A program made the translations under genes and the position numbers. A model generated the notes under the pieces. The model did no database searches. It worked only from the letters and a program-made list of their open reading frames with translations, and was not told the DNA's origin. From NCBI GenBank assembly GCA_905182265.1, contig CAJJAO010000010.1, positions 1 through 64,000 on the forward strand: DNA of 64,000 nucleotides. The letters run 5' to 3'. Source of the stretch: a gamma proteobacterium HTCC2207. Lineage in GTDB: Bacteria; Pseudomonadota; Gammaproteobacteria; Pseudomonadales; Porticoccaceae. This document shows positions 38,280-46,690 of this stretch, piece after piece. Each line of letters begins with the position of its first letter. Position 1 is the first letter of the stretch.

Positions 38280-39938
38280 TTGAATACAGAATTTCTTGGT
38301 AAAACACTCTCAGGTCCATTCACGATTCCGTCTGGAATTGTCACTACTGCGACCTCTATTATTCAGTACATGTTTGACCACATGCCGCAGATTGGCGTGA
38401 TCACCACTAAGAGTGTTGGTCCCGAGCCACGCGCAGGTAACAGAGAGCCTGTCTATAGTCAGTACGCGCCAGGCTGCTTCGTCAATGCCGTGGGCCTGAC
38501 TAACCCTGGGGCTCATGTGGCGGCAGAAGCCATGAGTAAACTGCGCATCCCTGAAGATCGTTTTTTACTGGTTTCCATTTTCGGTGGCAGCGTTGAAGAA
38601 TTTGTCGAGGTGGCCAAAATTATGGCACCAGTGGCCGATGGATTAGAACTCAACCTGTCTTGCCCCCATGCTAAAGGCTACGGCATGGCCATGGGTCAGG
38701 ACCCAGAGCTAGTTAGAGAAGTCACCGCAGCAGTTAAAGCAGTGGTCGATATCCCGGTGATACCGAAACTCACACCTAATACTCCTAATGTAGGTGAGAT
38801 TGCGCTTGCCGCGGTTGCTGGTGGCGCTGACGGTATTTGTGCCATCAATACCGTTGGCCCAGGTTATACCTCATCTCATGGCCAACCGGTTCTGAGCAAT
38901 GGTGCTGGCGGCATGTCTGGCAAAGGCGTATTGCCCATAGCACTAAAGTGCGTGCGAGAAATCGCAGCAGTCACCGAAGTGCCGATTATCGGCTGTGGTG
39001 GCGTCAGCAGTGCAGCTGATACCAGAGAATTTATAAAAGCTGGCTCGACTATTGTTGGTGTTGGCTCGGCCCTAACCGGTATGACTACCGATGATATTGC
39101 CAGTTACTTTAATCAGTTAGAGTCTGACCTTTGTTTCGATTCGAACAAGGCAGAGGCTCATATTCGCTACGATATCGATATGGACTTTGAGCCAGTAGTA
39201 CTGGTCGAAAATAAGCGCGTCTGTGATGATATTTGCGTACTCACTTTTGACCGTAAAATTAATGTACAAGCCGGGGAATTTGTTTTTCTATGGGTACCAG
39301 GGGTTGGCGAGAAGCCTTTCTCTGCCCTGTCTGATGATCCATTCCAGCTCGCTGTCATAGATGTGGGTGTGTTTACCCATGCATTGATGGACCTAGCGGT
39401 TGGCACTGAAGTCTATGTTCGCGGCCCCCATGGCATCCCTGCTTCACCACCGGAAGATGCCAAGATTATGGCAGTAGCTGGCGGTACCGGTTTAGCCGCT
39501 GTCTACCAGCTAGCCAGAGACTTTGGTAACGCAGAAGTGTTTACCGGCGCCCGCACTGCTGAGCGTCTGTACTATCTTGAAGAATGTAAAAAGATTGCTG
39601 AAGTCCATGTGGCTACGGATGATGGCAGTGAGGGCTTTAAGGGTTTTGTCACAGAGCTTCTACGCAGCCGCCTTCTTGAAATGACTCCAGCTGAACTTGA
39701 TAATCTCGTGTTTTATAACTGTGGGCCAGCACCCATGGTGCATGCCGCAGCCGCTGTGCAGCGAGAGTTCTGTCGCGATGACCAAATATTTAGTGCTATT
39801 GATTACCTGACCAAATGTGGCGTTGGGATCTGTGGTGCCTGTGCAGCACCAGACGGTCAGCGCATCTGTGTTGATGGGCCTTTTTTGCAGGGGTCACCGG
39901 CCAGGCCAGAGGCTAGCAAGAACGACCCTGTAACCTGA
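38280..39938 (+). CDS. pyrD: Fused dihydroorotate dehydrogenase type 1B: PyrD catalytic plus PyrK electron-transfer domain
   Basis: Residues about 1-280 form a class 1 DHODH barrel: IPSGIVTT, VNAVGLTNPG, NLSCPHAKGYGMAMGQDPELV with the class 1 catalytic Cys128 (class 2 has Ser), and AINTVGPGYTSS. Residues about 300-540 form a PyrK-like ferredoxin-reductase module: a FAD-binding barrel, an NAD-binding part with VAGGTGLAAVYQLA, and a C-terminal [2Fe-2S] site with cysteines 513, 518, 521 and 530 (CGVGICGAC...C). Type 1B enzymes are NAD-linked and normally consist of two separate proteins. Most Gammaproteobacteria use the membrane-bound, quinone-linked class 2. The start is TTG at 38280; no upstream ATG is in frame. 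Role in pyrimidine synthesis is likely; a catabolic pyrimidine role is less likely but not excluded. Confidence 0.85.
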   Translation: MNTEFLGKTLSGPFTIPSGIVTTATSIIQYMFDHMPQIGVITTKSVGPEPRAGNREPVYSQYAPGCFVNAVGLTNPGAHVAAEAMSKLRIPEDRFLLVSIFGGSVEEFVEVAKIMAPVADGLELNLSCPHAKGYGMAMGQDPELVREVTAAVKAVVDIPVIPKLTPNTPNVGEIALAAVAGGADGICAINTVGPGYTSSHGQPVLSNGAGGMSGKGVLPIALKCVREIAAVTEVPIIGCGGVSSAADTREFIKAGSTIVGVGSALTGMTTDDIASYFNQLESDLCFDSNKAEAHIRYDIDMDFEPVVLVENKRVCDDICVLTFDRKINVQAGEFVFLWVPGVGEKPFSALSDDPFQLAVIDVGVFTHALMDLAVGTEVYVRGPHGIPASPPEDAKIMAVAGGTGLAAVYQLARDFGNAEVFTGARTAERLYYLEECKKIAEVHVATDDGSEGFKGFVTELLRSRLLEMTPAELDNLVFYNCGPAPMVHAAAAVQREFCRDDQIFSAIDYLTKCGVGICGACAAPDGQRICVDGPFLQGSPARPEASKNDPVT

Positions 39939-39981
39939 AAGGTTTAGGGTCGACACCCAGGCTAACCTCAGAGGTTAGCCT
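39922..39981. terminator. Two adjacent hairpins at the convergent ends of pyrDK and fadB
   Basis: The first hairpin (39922-39951) pairs CGACCCT with AGGGTCG and, nested inside, AACCT with AGGTT; it overlaps the pyrDK stop codon. The second (39959-39981) pairs AGGCTAACCT with AGGTTAGCCT around CAG. Neither has a T-run, so they may stop transcription with Rho or protect 3' ends rather than act as classical terminators. Confidence 0.6.
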
Positions 39982-39996
39982 AGTTCTCACAAGCCC

Positions 39997-42153
39997 CTAC
40001 GAATAAAACGATTGTCCCGCTGCAGCCATTTGGCGAAGCTTCTCAGTAGGTCGGTACAGCTCACTAAGGTGACTGTACTTATCACCGCGATCAACAATCG
40101 ACTGCAAACCTTCCTCGTCCATCCAGCGACATATGCCACCCCTAAAGGCTGGAAAACCAACGCCGTAAATCAGTGCCATATCAGCTTCAGCCGGCGAGGC
40201 AACGATGCCCTCTTCCAAGCAATGAACCATTTCCATCGCCATGCTTGTTAGCAGGCGGTCAATGATCTCCTCTTGATCGACCTGATGGGCCGGGCTCGCA
40301 ATCGACTCTAACAATGCCACAGCGTCGGCATCAACCATCTTAGCTGGCTTACCCTTTTCATTTAGCGCGTATTGGTAATAACCCAAACCATTTTTCTGCC
40401 CTAAGCGATTGGCGTTATATAGGGTTTCAGTCGGCCATTGATCGCCACTAATAAACCGCTCAGGTAAGCCGTCACGCATTGATGTATAGCAGTGCACAAT
40501 AGTGTCGATACCAATCACATCCATCAGATAGGCAGGCCCCATAGGGAGACCCCAGTCCTCCATGACTTTATCAATCTGCTGGAAATCAGCGCCTTCTTTT
40601 AACAGGATCTCTAAACCAAATGTCATACCAAACAAAACTCGATTCACCAAGAACCCGGCGCCGTCATTGACCACAATAGGCTTCTTACCCAACCCCAACG
40701 CATAGTTACACACTGCTGCAATGGTTTTGTCCGAGGTCTTTTCACCACGTATAACCTCTACCAGCTTCATGGCGTGGACCGGGTTAAAGAAGTGCATGCC
40801 ACAAAAGTTTTCTGGGCGCGCCAGTGACTCTGCCAAGCGATTGATACTGATAGTTGAGGTGTTGGACGTGATCACCGCGGTTGGTGCCAGCAGGGCTTCG
40901 ACAGCAGGTAAAACTTGCTTCTTGACCGACTCTAGCTCGACAACAGCCTCGACGACCATATCGCAGCCAGCAATATCCTCATCAGCCAAGGTCGGAGTGA
41001 TTTTAGATAATATTTGAGCCGCACCCTCTTCGGTTAACTTACCTCGTTTAATAGACTTGCCTAGCAGCTTGTTGGCCTCTTGAAGACCTAGATCCAGAGC
41101 TGGCTCGGCGATGTCTTTCATGGCCACAGAATAGCCTCTTACGGCATTTTGATAAGCAATACCGCCACCCATAATGCCCGCACCAATCACACCAGCTAAG
41201 GCAATAGGTGCTGGTTTCTCTGCGAGTGCTTTGGCGTATCCTTTCGCTCGCTTAGAAATATATTGATCACTCAGGAACAGCCCCACTAATGCGCGAGCCT
41301 GAGGTGTTTGGGTTATTTCATAGAAGGCTAAATTCTCTAATTTGATGGCCTCATCACGGCCCAGGCCAGCCGCTTGATTCATAAGTTCAAGAACCTTTAA
41401 AGGCGCGGGATAATGATTGCCCATTTTACCTTTAATCATAGCTTCAACCTTCGCAGAAAATGCATGAACCTCTTGAGCCGGCTCGGGCAATGGGCTGAGC
41501 TTCTGTAGGCGCCGCGCCTTATAGTCGCGACTACCATCTGCCAGCTCTTGTAATAACTTTAGAGATTCAGCACGCAGAGCATCTGGTGCCACGACTGCGT
41601 CGACAGCACCGGCGGCCAAAGCAGCCTCAGGCTTTTGTTGAGCACCACTGGTCACCCATTGCATCGCTGTGCCATAGCCAACCAAACGAGGCAGCCGCAC
41701 GGTACCGCCCCAACCAGGCAGGATTCCCAAACCAGTTTCAGGCAAACCAACTGCAGCCGTGGCTGAGATCACACGACTGTCACAGGCCATACAAACCTCA
41801 AAGCCACCACCTAGGGCAAAACCATTAATAGATGCCACAGACGGAAACGGTAGGTCCTCAATCTGCGAGAAAAGACCATTAACAGTCTGAGCCGCTTTTA
41901 AGAAATCTTCTTTTGACTCAGAAAACATCGCGGAAAACTCTGTGATATCAGCTCCCACCACAAACACAGACTTAGCACTGCTGAGCAGTAGCCCGCGGAT
42001 ATCTGACTGTTCAGACAGCAAGGTTACCGCCCGTTGTAAATCACCTAATGTCTCCTGGTCAAATTTGTTAACCGAACCTGACTGGCTATTAAAATTGATT
42101 TCGACAAAGCCGTCTTCAATGGCGCTAAGACTTAAGGTTTTTCCACTGTACAT
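39997..42153 (-). CDS. fadB: Fatty acid oxidation complex alpha subunit FadB
   Basis: Multifunctional beta-oxidation protein. The N-terminal enoyl-CoA hydratase/isomerase part has VVGADITEF, SINGFALGGGFEVCMACD and VGLPETGLGILPGWGG with the catalytic glutamates. The central and C-terminal 3-hydroxyacyl-CoA dehydrogenase part has the NAD motif GAGIMGGGIAYQ, the catalytic His in NFCGMHFFNPVHAMKLVE, and AGFLVNRVL. Colinear with E. coli FadB (729). ATG 42153 has GGAA at 8 nt; an in-frame TTG at 42165 is less likely. The thiolase partner fadA, usually directly downstream, is absent: pyrDK is convergent there. Confidence 0.93.
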   Translation of the reverse strand: MYSGKTLSLSAIEDGFVEINFNSQSGSVNKFDQETLGDLQRAVTLLSEQSDIRGLLLSSAKSVFVVGADITEFSAMFSESKEDFLKAAQTVNGLFSQIEDLPFPSVASINGFALGGGFEVCMACDSRVISATAAVGLPETGLGILPGWGGTVRLPRLVGYGTAMQWVTSGAQQKPEAALAAGAVDAVVAPDALRAESLKLLQELADGSRDYKARRLQKLSPLPEPAQEVHAFSAKVEAMIKGKMGNHYPAPLKVLELMNQAAGLGRDEAIKLENLAFYEITQTPQARALVGLFLSDQYISKRAKGYAKALAEKPAPIALAGVIGAGIMGGGIAYQNAVRGYSVAMKDIAEPALDLGLQEANKLLGKSIKRGKLTEEGAAQILSKITPTLADEDIAGCDMVVEAVVELESVKKQVLPAVEALLAPTAVITSNTSTISINRLAESLARPENFCGMHFFNPVHAMKLVEVIRGEKTSDKTIAAVCNYALGLGKKPIVVNDGAGFLVNRVLFGMTFGLEILLKEGADFQQIDKVMEDWGLPMGPAYLMDVIGIDTIVHCYTSMRDGLPERFISGDQWPTETLYNANRLGQKNGLGYYQYALNEKGKPAKMVDADAVALLESIASPAHQVDQEEIIDRLLTSMAMEMVHCLEEGIVASPAEADMALIYGVGFPAFRGGICRWMDEEGLQSIVDRGDKYSHLSELYRPTEKLRQMAAAGQSFYS

Positions 42154-42356
42154 AGTAATTTCCAATCAGGTTTAAGAGGTCGTCGGGCTATTCTATCTTT
42201 GTAAAAACTATAGTCTATGATTTACTGCGACTATATATTCACTATCGAACGTCCGTGCTGTCTAGAGCTGCTATCTATAGCTGCTTATTATAGCTAATTA
42301 ATGGCCCGATTGATTAGTGCTGTCTATTCGATCTATTTTAAAGAGCTGAAACAATC

Positions 42357-43751
42357 ATGACCTTGCGCGATAAAATGCATGCAGAACAAAAAGGTAAAGC
42401 CCTGTTTGACCAGGCCCGAGATTATGCCTTTAACTATGCGGACAACGCAGGAAGTCGCAATGTCTTCCCAAGTTCAGAAGCAATGGCCAACTTGGAACAT
42501 TTTGTCGAAGATATGCCCTCTGGCAACGGCGACCCAAGTGATATTCTGCAACAGCTACATCGCTATGGTTCTCCCGCATCTGTGGCGCAGACTGGCGGCC
42601 GCTATTTTGGTTTTGTAAATGGCGGCATTATTCCTGTCACCCTAGCGATTAAATGGTTAACCGATTTCTGGGACCAAAATACTGCTCTACATTTAATGTC
42701 TCCCATTACTTCAAAAATTGAGAGCGTCTGCGAAACTTGGCTAAAGCAACTATTTGGTTTGCCAGAAGACACCGTGGCCGGCTTTGTAAGCGGTACCTCC
42801 TCTGCTATTTTTTGTGGCCTAGCAGCAGCCAGATTTAGAATCTGCGCAAACCAATCTTGGGACTTTAATCAACGCGGCCTAAATGGCGCTCCAAAAATTC
42901 GTGTGATTGCCGGTGACCAGGCCCATGGTGCAGTTATTAAGGCGGTGGCTCTACTGGGACTTGGTTTGGATAATATTGAGTGGGTCGACTCTGATGATCA
43001 GGGCCGTGTGATTGCGGCTAAAATGCCAGAGCTTGACCAAAGCTGTATTGTTTTACTCCAGGCGGGCAATGTTAATTCAGGCTCCTTTGACCCTTTTGAC
43101 GAGATATGCGATGCCGCTAACGCCGCTGGTGCCTGGGTCCATATCGATGGTGCCTTTGGTCTCTGGGCCGGCGGTACTGTGCAGCTTAAGCATCTCACTA
43201 AAGGCATGGAAAAGGCGCAGTCTTGGTCTGTCGATGGCCACAAAACTCTAAATACGCCCTATGACAGCGGCATATTACTGTGCGCAGACAGGCCTGCACT
43301 GGTGCAGGCTTTGCAAGCTTCTGGCGCCTATCTCAACTTTAGTGAGCAGCGTGATGGCATGCTCTACACCCCAGAGATGTCTCGCCGCGCAAGAGCTATT
43401 GAACTATGGGCTGCCTTAAAGTATTTGGGTACCGAGGGGGTTGATGAGCTTGTGGTAGGCCTGCATAGGCGCGCCGTACAATTTGCCGAGGAGCTTGGTG
43501 CTGCCGGCTTTAGTATCCTCAATGATGTGGTGTTTAATCAGGTGGTAGTGAGCTGTGATGGCAGCGATGAATACACGCAATCACTAATTGACGCTATTCA
43601 ACAGTCGGGGCAATGTTGGGTCGGTGGTTCTGTCTGGCAGGGCAAAAAGGTGATCCGCATCAGTGTCTGTTCTTGGGTGACAACGCAAGAGGACGTGTCC
43701 ATATCTGTCGAGGCATTTATTACTGCTCGGGCCGCTATTTCTGGAAAATAA
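42357..43751 (+). CDS. PLP-dependent group II decarboxylase/aminotransferase-fold enzyme
   Basis: A 464-residue fold type I PLP enzyme of the glutamate/aromatic amino acid decarboxylase group. Landmarks are FGFVNGGIIPVTLAIKWL, AGFVSGTSSAIFCGLAAAR (phosphate-binding turn), GAWVHIDGAFGLWAG (Asp binding the pyridine N) and WSVDGHKTLNTPYDSG with the Schiff-base Lys. A final small domain ends VIRISVCSWVTTQED. Substrate is not evident from sequence. It stands alone, upstream of the tRNA region, and its last 17 nt overlap the convergent methyltransferase gene. Confidence 0.82.
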   Translation: MTLRDKMHAEQKGKALFDQARDYAFNYADNAGSRNVFPSSEAMANLEHFVEDMPSGNGDPSDILQQLHRYGSPASVAQTGGRYFGFVNGGIIPVTLAIKWLTDFWDQNTALHLMSPITSKIESVCETWLKQLFGLPEDTVAGFVSGTSSAIFCGLAAARFRICANQSWDFNQRGLNGAPKIRVIAGDQAHGAVIKAVALLGLGLDNIEWVDSDDQGRVIAAKMPELDQSCIVLLQAGNVNSGSFDPFDEICDAANAAGAWVHIDGAFGLWAGGTVQLKHLTKGMEKAQSWSVDGHKTLNTPYDSGILLCADRPALVQALQASGAYLNFSEQRDGMLYTPEMSRRARAIELWAALKYLGTEGVDELVVGLHRRAVQFAEELGAAGFSILNDVVFNQVVVSCDGSDEYTQSLIDAIQQSGQCWVGGSVWQGKKVIRISVCSWVTTQEDVSISVEAFITARAAISGK

Positions 43752-44379
43752 TCACATCAGCGCCAATAAATAATGGCGCTGACCCCCAAAGGACTCCCAA
43801 ATAGTCAAAGGTTTCTCGGGAGAAAAAGCTAATGTGGGTTGCGTCTGACTTGTAATGCCAATTAGCAAAGGCCTCTTTATCTTTCACCTGCTTGGTCATT
43901 ATGCCTAGATAGCCCTTTGGCTTTAGCAATGACCACAAGCGCGCAAGCTCGACTCCCGGGCTGGCGAGATGCTCAATGACTTCGGTGGCCGTAATAAAGT
44001 CATATTGTCTCTCCAAAACCTCTGGTTTATTAGCATAGTAAAGGTCGAACAAGGCGACTCTATGCCCCGCCTCTTCCATCATGACCGATAGGGTTGGCCC
44101 AGGCCCGCAACCAAAATCCAATCCCTGTGACTGGGCAGGTAAGCGTTCTATTAAAGGGTCGGCCAAGCGAGCGAGAAATTGTCGATAGCCCATATCAATT
44201 GGGGAATTCTGGTGGTCATCATAGACTGCTTTTTCGTCAGCCTCTGACAGCTGGTATTGGGCCGTCACAAACACCAGCTGACAAGTCACGCATTGCCTGT
44301 AGTCCCGCTGCCTATCCTTATGATAATGGCCTGACTCTCCATTCTGGCAAAGAGGACAGCCGATATTGTCTGTGTTCAT
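43735..44379 (-). CDS. Class I SAM-dependent methyltransferase with N-terminal zinc-ribbon-like motif
   Basis: A protein of about 214 residues starting MNTDNIGCPLCQNG, with a second pair CVTCQLVF (CxxC...CxxC, possible zinc knuckle). It then has the SAM-binding glycine motif GLDFGCGPGPTLSVMMEEAG, the acidic ALFDLYY, and ITATEVIEHLASPGVELARL, typical of the Methyltransf_23-type group. I choose ATG 44379, with AAGG upstream, over an in-frame start at 44424. The target is unknown. The gene ends inside the 3' end of the convergent PLP-enzyme gene. Confidence 0.82.
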   Translation of the reverse strand: MNTDNIGCPLCQNGESGHYHKDRQRDYRQCVTCQLVFVTAQYQLSEADEKAVYDDHQNSPIDMGYRQFLARLADPLIERLPAQSQGLDFGCGPGPTLSVMMEEAGHRVALFDLYYANKPEVLERQYDFITATEVIEHLASPGVELARLWSLLKPKGYLGIMTKQVKDKEAFANWHYKSDATHISFFSRETFDYLGVLWGSAPLFIGADVIIFQK

Positions 44380-44447
44380 ACTGCTACCTTGGACGCCTAC
44401 TGCTTGATTTAGAGAAGTTACCATATCTGACCCTGCTTCTTTTACCC

Positions 44448-44475
44448 TTCACCCTTTATCCTTCACCCTTTATCC
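44448..44475. repeat. 14-nt direct duplication upstream of the methyltransferase gene
   Basis: ttcaccctttatcc occurs twice in tandem (44448-44461, 44462-44475). It lies in the gap between the methyltransferase gene and the tRNA promoter. No further gene is seen between 44425 and 44630. Confidence 0.75.
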
Positions 44476-44566
44476 TTAAAGTGGGTCAAAGGCAGCGCTT
44501 TTTGCTGAGATCAATAAACATTAGTGCATAACCGGTGATAAACTTGCCAGATGTTCAACTTTCGCA

Positions 44567-44595
44567 TTGACGGAAACCGGCATGGTCAGTATTAT
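44567..44595 (+). promoter_or_regulatory. Strong promoter of the tRNA operon
   Basis: TTGACG (44567-44572), a 17-nt spacer and TATTAT (44590-44595), followed by a GC-rich discriminator (gcgcgctc) of the kind found at stringently controlled stable-RNA promoters. It lies 35 nt upstream of tRNA-Pro. Confidence 0.8.
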
Positions 44596-44630
44596 GCGCG
44601 CTCTCGAAAGAGACCGCATGGAAAGACATT

Positions 44631-44707
44631 CGGGGATTAGCGCAGTCTGGTAGCGCGCCTGCTTTGGGAGCAGGATGTCGGGGGTTCGAATCCCTCATCC
44701 CCGACCA
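44631..44707 (+). tRNA. tRNA-Pro (anticodon TGG)
   Basis: A 77-nt cloverleaf: acceptor CGGGGAT pairs with the 3' ATCCCCG-type arm, anticodon stem CCTGC/GCAGG with loop TTTGGGA giving TGG, T-arm GGGGGTTCGAATCCCTC, and encoded CCA end. It is first in the operon Pro-Arg-His and reads CCN proline codons, mainly CCA/CCG. Confidence 0.96.
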
Positions 44708-44741
44708 CTTTCTAGTTACCGGTTTCGGTTGGAAGGCTATG

Positions 44742-44818
44742 CCGCCCATAGCTCAATTGGATAGAGCATCCGCCTTCTAAGCGGAAGGTTCCAGGTTCGA
44801 GCCCTGGTGGGCGGACCA
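44742..44818 (+). tRNA. tRNA-Arg (anticodon TCT)
   Basis: A 77-nt tRNA: acceptor CCGCCCA pairs with TGGGCGG, anticodon stem TCCGC/GCGGA with loop CTTCTAA giving TCT, T-arm CCAGGTTCGAGCCCTGG, encoded CCA. It decodes AGA/AGG arginine codons. It is 34 nt after tRNA-Pro. Confidence 0.96.
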
Positions 44819-44877
44819 AGAGTCTTTCGTATTGGTTAGTTTAAACGGTTAAATCTGCAAATATTTATCGCTTTAAT

Positions 44878-44954
44878 GGTGGACGTAGCTCAGTTGGTAG
44901 AGCCCCGGATTGTGATTCCGGTGGTCGCGGGTTCAATCCCCGTCGTCCACCCCA
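44878..44954 (+). tRNA. tRNA-His (anticodon GTG)
   Basis: Closely follows E. coli tRNA-His, including the extra 5' G(-1) opposite C73 (GGTGG...CCACC plus CCA). The anticodon loop is ATTGTGATT, giving GTG. It is last in the tRNA operon. Confidence 0.96.
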
Positions 44955-45018
44955 TTTACCTTGTCTAATTAGTTATTTATCCGTTATTAAAAAGCCCCTA
45001 CTAAAATTCTGTCATTAG

Positions 45019-45102
45019 TCTCTTATTGAAATGCCCTTATTGAACTGCCCTTATTAAAAAGCTTGTTTTGAAAAGCTTGTTTCAAAAAGCCTTGCTCAAG
45101 AG
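45019..45102. repeat. 14-nt tandem repeat between the tRNA operon and the enoyl-CoA hydratase gene
   Basis: Six successive 14-nt units from tctcttattgaaat to gccttgctcaagag. Adjacent pairs are most alike (gcccttattgaact / gcccttattaaaaa; gcttgttttgaaaa / gcttgtttcaaaaa). The last unit holds the TGA stop of the hydratase gene (minus strand), so the array seems to have grown from that gene's 3' end. Confidence 0.8.
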
Positions 45103-45857
45103 CCCCTCTCTGCAGTACTAATCTTTTCGATCATCGCCGCAATAGAATCCCTCGCATAGGGCTGACTGATAGACCACATTTGTTCTGCCGTTTCGACCTG
45201 TAGCATTTCTTTATGGCTATTCGTGCCACCCGCAAGCTTCAAGGTCTGCTTGGTGCGCATCAATAATTCTTGGGGTAGATCTCGAATATTGGCCGTAAAA
45301 GCAAAGGCCTCTTCCACTAGCTTGTCCGCTTCCACGCATTTCCAGGCTAAGCCTTTTTCTACCGCCTCGCGGCCACTCAGCGACTGAGAAAATAACAGCA
45401 TCCCTGCCGCTGTATTCCAGGTGGCGAGCTGTCGCAACATCCAGGTATTACCGCCACCGGGGTGCAGGCCAAGGCCAAAGAACCTAGGCTCAAAGCGGGC
45501 CTGTTCTGTGACTATGCGTACATCGCAGCCAACAGCCATATTAAAGCCAGCCCCAACAGCAGGGCCATTAATCGCGGCAATGGTTGGCAAAGTACAGTTG
45601 GCAATGCTTAGAAAACCACTGTAGATAGACTCCAGAACCTCCTGATTAGGGGTTAGATCTTTGAGTTGACCACCTGCGCAAAAAGCGCGGCCATTGCCCG
45701 TCACAATGAGGGCTTTGACCTCTGGGTGCTGTTCGGCCTGGGCCACATACCCCACAATCTGCTTGCAGACTTCAATGGTGAGCATGTTGCGCTTATCTGG
45801 GTTGTTGAGTGTGATCAACGCGACATTGTCACGAACTTCAAAGAGTACCAAAGACAT
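45096..45857 (-). CDS. Enoyl-CoA hydratase/isomerase family protein
   Basis: A crotonase-fold protein of about 253 residues. The oxyanion-hole blocks are GRAFCAGGQL and AAINGPAVGAGFNMAVGCD, and FEPRFFGLGLHPGGGNTWMLRQL covers the active-site loop, where the usual first catalytic Glu site (A/P-E) reads R, so classical hydratase chemistry is uncertain. I use ATG 45857 (MSLVLFEVRDNVALITLNNP), which has AAGGG upstream. An in-frame start at 45911 adds 18 residues with no family match. Possible roles are fatty-acid or aromatic acyl-CoA metabolism. Confidence 0.85.
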   Translation of the reverse strand: MSLVLFEVRDNVALITLNNPDKRNMLTIEVCKQIVGYVAQAEQHPEVKALIVTGNGRAFCAGGQLKDLTPNQEVLESIYSGFLSIANCTLPTIAAINGPAVGAGFNMAVGCDVRIVTEQARFEPRFFGLGLHPGGGNTWMLRQLATWNTAAGMLLFSQSLSGREAVEKGLAWKCVEADKLVEEAFAFTANIRDLPQELLMRTKQTLKLAGGTNSHKEMLQVETAEQMWSISQPYARDSIAAMIEKISTAERGS

Positions 45858-45943
45858 GGGTTTTTCCCTTAAGGATTGTTGCTTTAATTTGTAATGACAC
45901 AAGGATACCATTAGCCCTATCAGTAATGAATCAGGGCCCTAGA

Positions 45944-46690
45944 ATGATCGATCCAAGCAAGCTTGTTGCCCACCGTGGCTATCAGGCAAAGTATCCAGAA
46001 AATACCCGCTTATCCTTAACCAAAGCGATTGAGGCTGGCGCGTTGTTTATTGAATTGGATGTGCAGTTTAGCGCCGACCAGCTACCAATAATTTACCATG
46101 ACACCGACTTACAGAGGGTTAGCGGCACCCCTACCAATGTCTTTGCAACTAGCCGACAGGAGCTCATGACCTGCCCGGCCTACGAACCTGAGCGGTTGGG
46201 TGATAAATTCATCGACGAAAAAATTTCGCCCTTAGAGTATCTGGTGGACATTCTGCAAGCCAATCCGCAGGTCATTGCTTTTGTGGAGCTAAAGGAAGAG
46301 TCAATTGATCACTGTGGCCGGGAGTTGATCACCGCTAAGGTGCAAGAGATATTAAAACCAGTCGCAGCGCAGTGCGTCATAATGAGCTTTGATTATGAGC
46401 TGGCCATTCAGGCTAGAGACAGCGGTTGGCCAATGGTGGGCGTGGTATTAAAAAACTGGGAAGATTTGTCTCATCCTGACATAAATCTAGCGCAGCCAGA
46501 TTATATTTATACCAACTACAAGATCATTCCCGAAACCCCAGAGCTGGGTAGCATTGAGGCACTTGTATCAGCGAAACTAGTGGCCTATGAAACAGACAGC
46601 GCTGAGTTAGGTCAGCGCTTATTGGATCTAGGTGTCGATATGTTGGAGACCTTTGAAATTGAGACGTTGATTGGCCTGCAATCTAGCTAG
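45944..46690 (+). CDS. Glycerophosphodiester phosphodiesterase family protein
   Basis: A GDPD TIM-barrel of about 248 residues without signal peptide, so cytoplasmic (UgpQ-like). [15 protein letters not shown] carries the catalytic His and the E-N pair, [23 protein letters not shown] the metal ligands and second His, and FVELKEE the third acidic ligand. It hydrolyses glycerophosphodiesters to glycerol-3-phosphate and alcohols. ATG 45944 is preferred (AGGG upstream) over an in-frame ATG at 45926. It ends overlapping the cysS stop (convergent). Confidence 0.88.
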   Translation: MIDPSKLVAHRGYQAKYPENTRLSLTKAIEAGALFIELDVQFSADQLPIIYHDTDLQRVSGTPTNVFATSRQELMTCPAYEPERLGDKFIDEKISPLEYLVDILQANPQVIAFVELKEESIDHCGRELITAKVQEILKPVAAQCVIMSFDYELAIQARDSGWPMVGVVLKNWEDLSHPDINLAQPDYIYTNYKIIPETPELGSIEALVSAKLVAYETDSAELGQRLLDLGVDMLETFEIETLIGLQSS

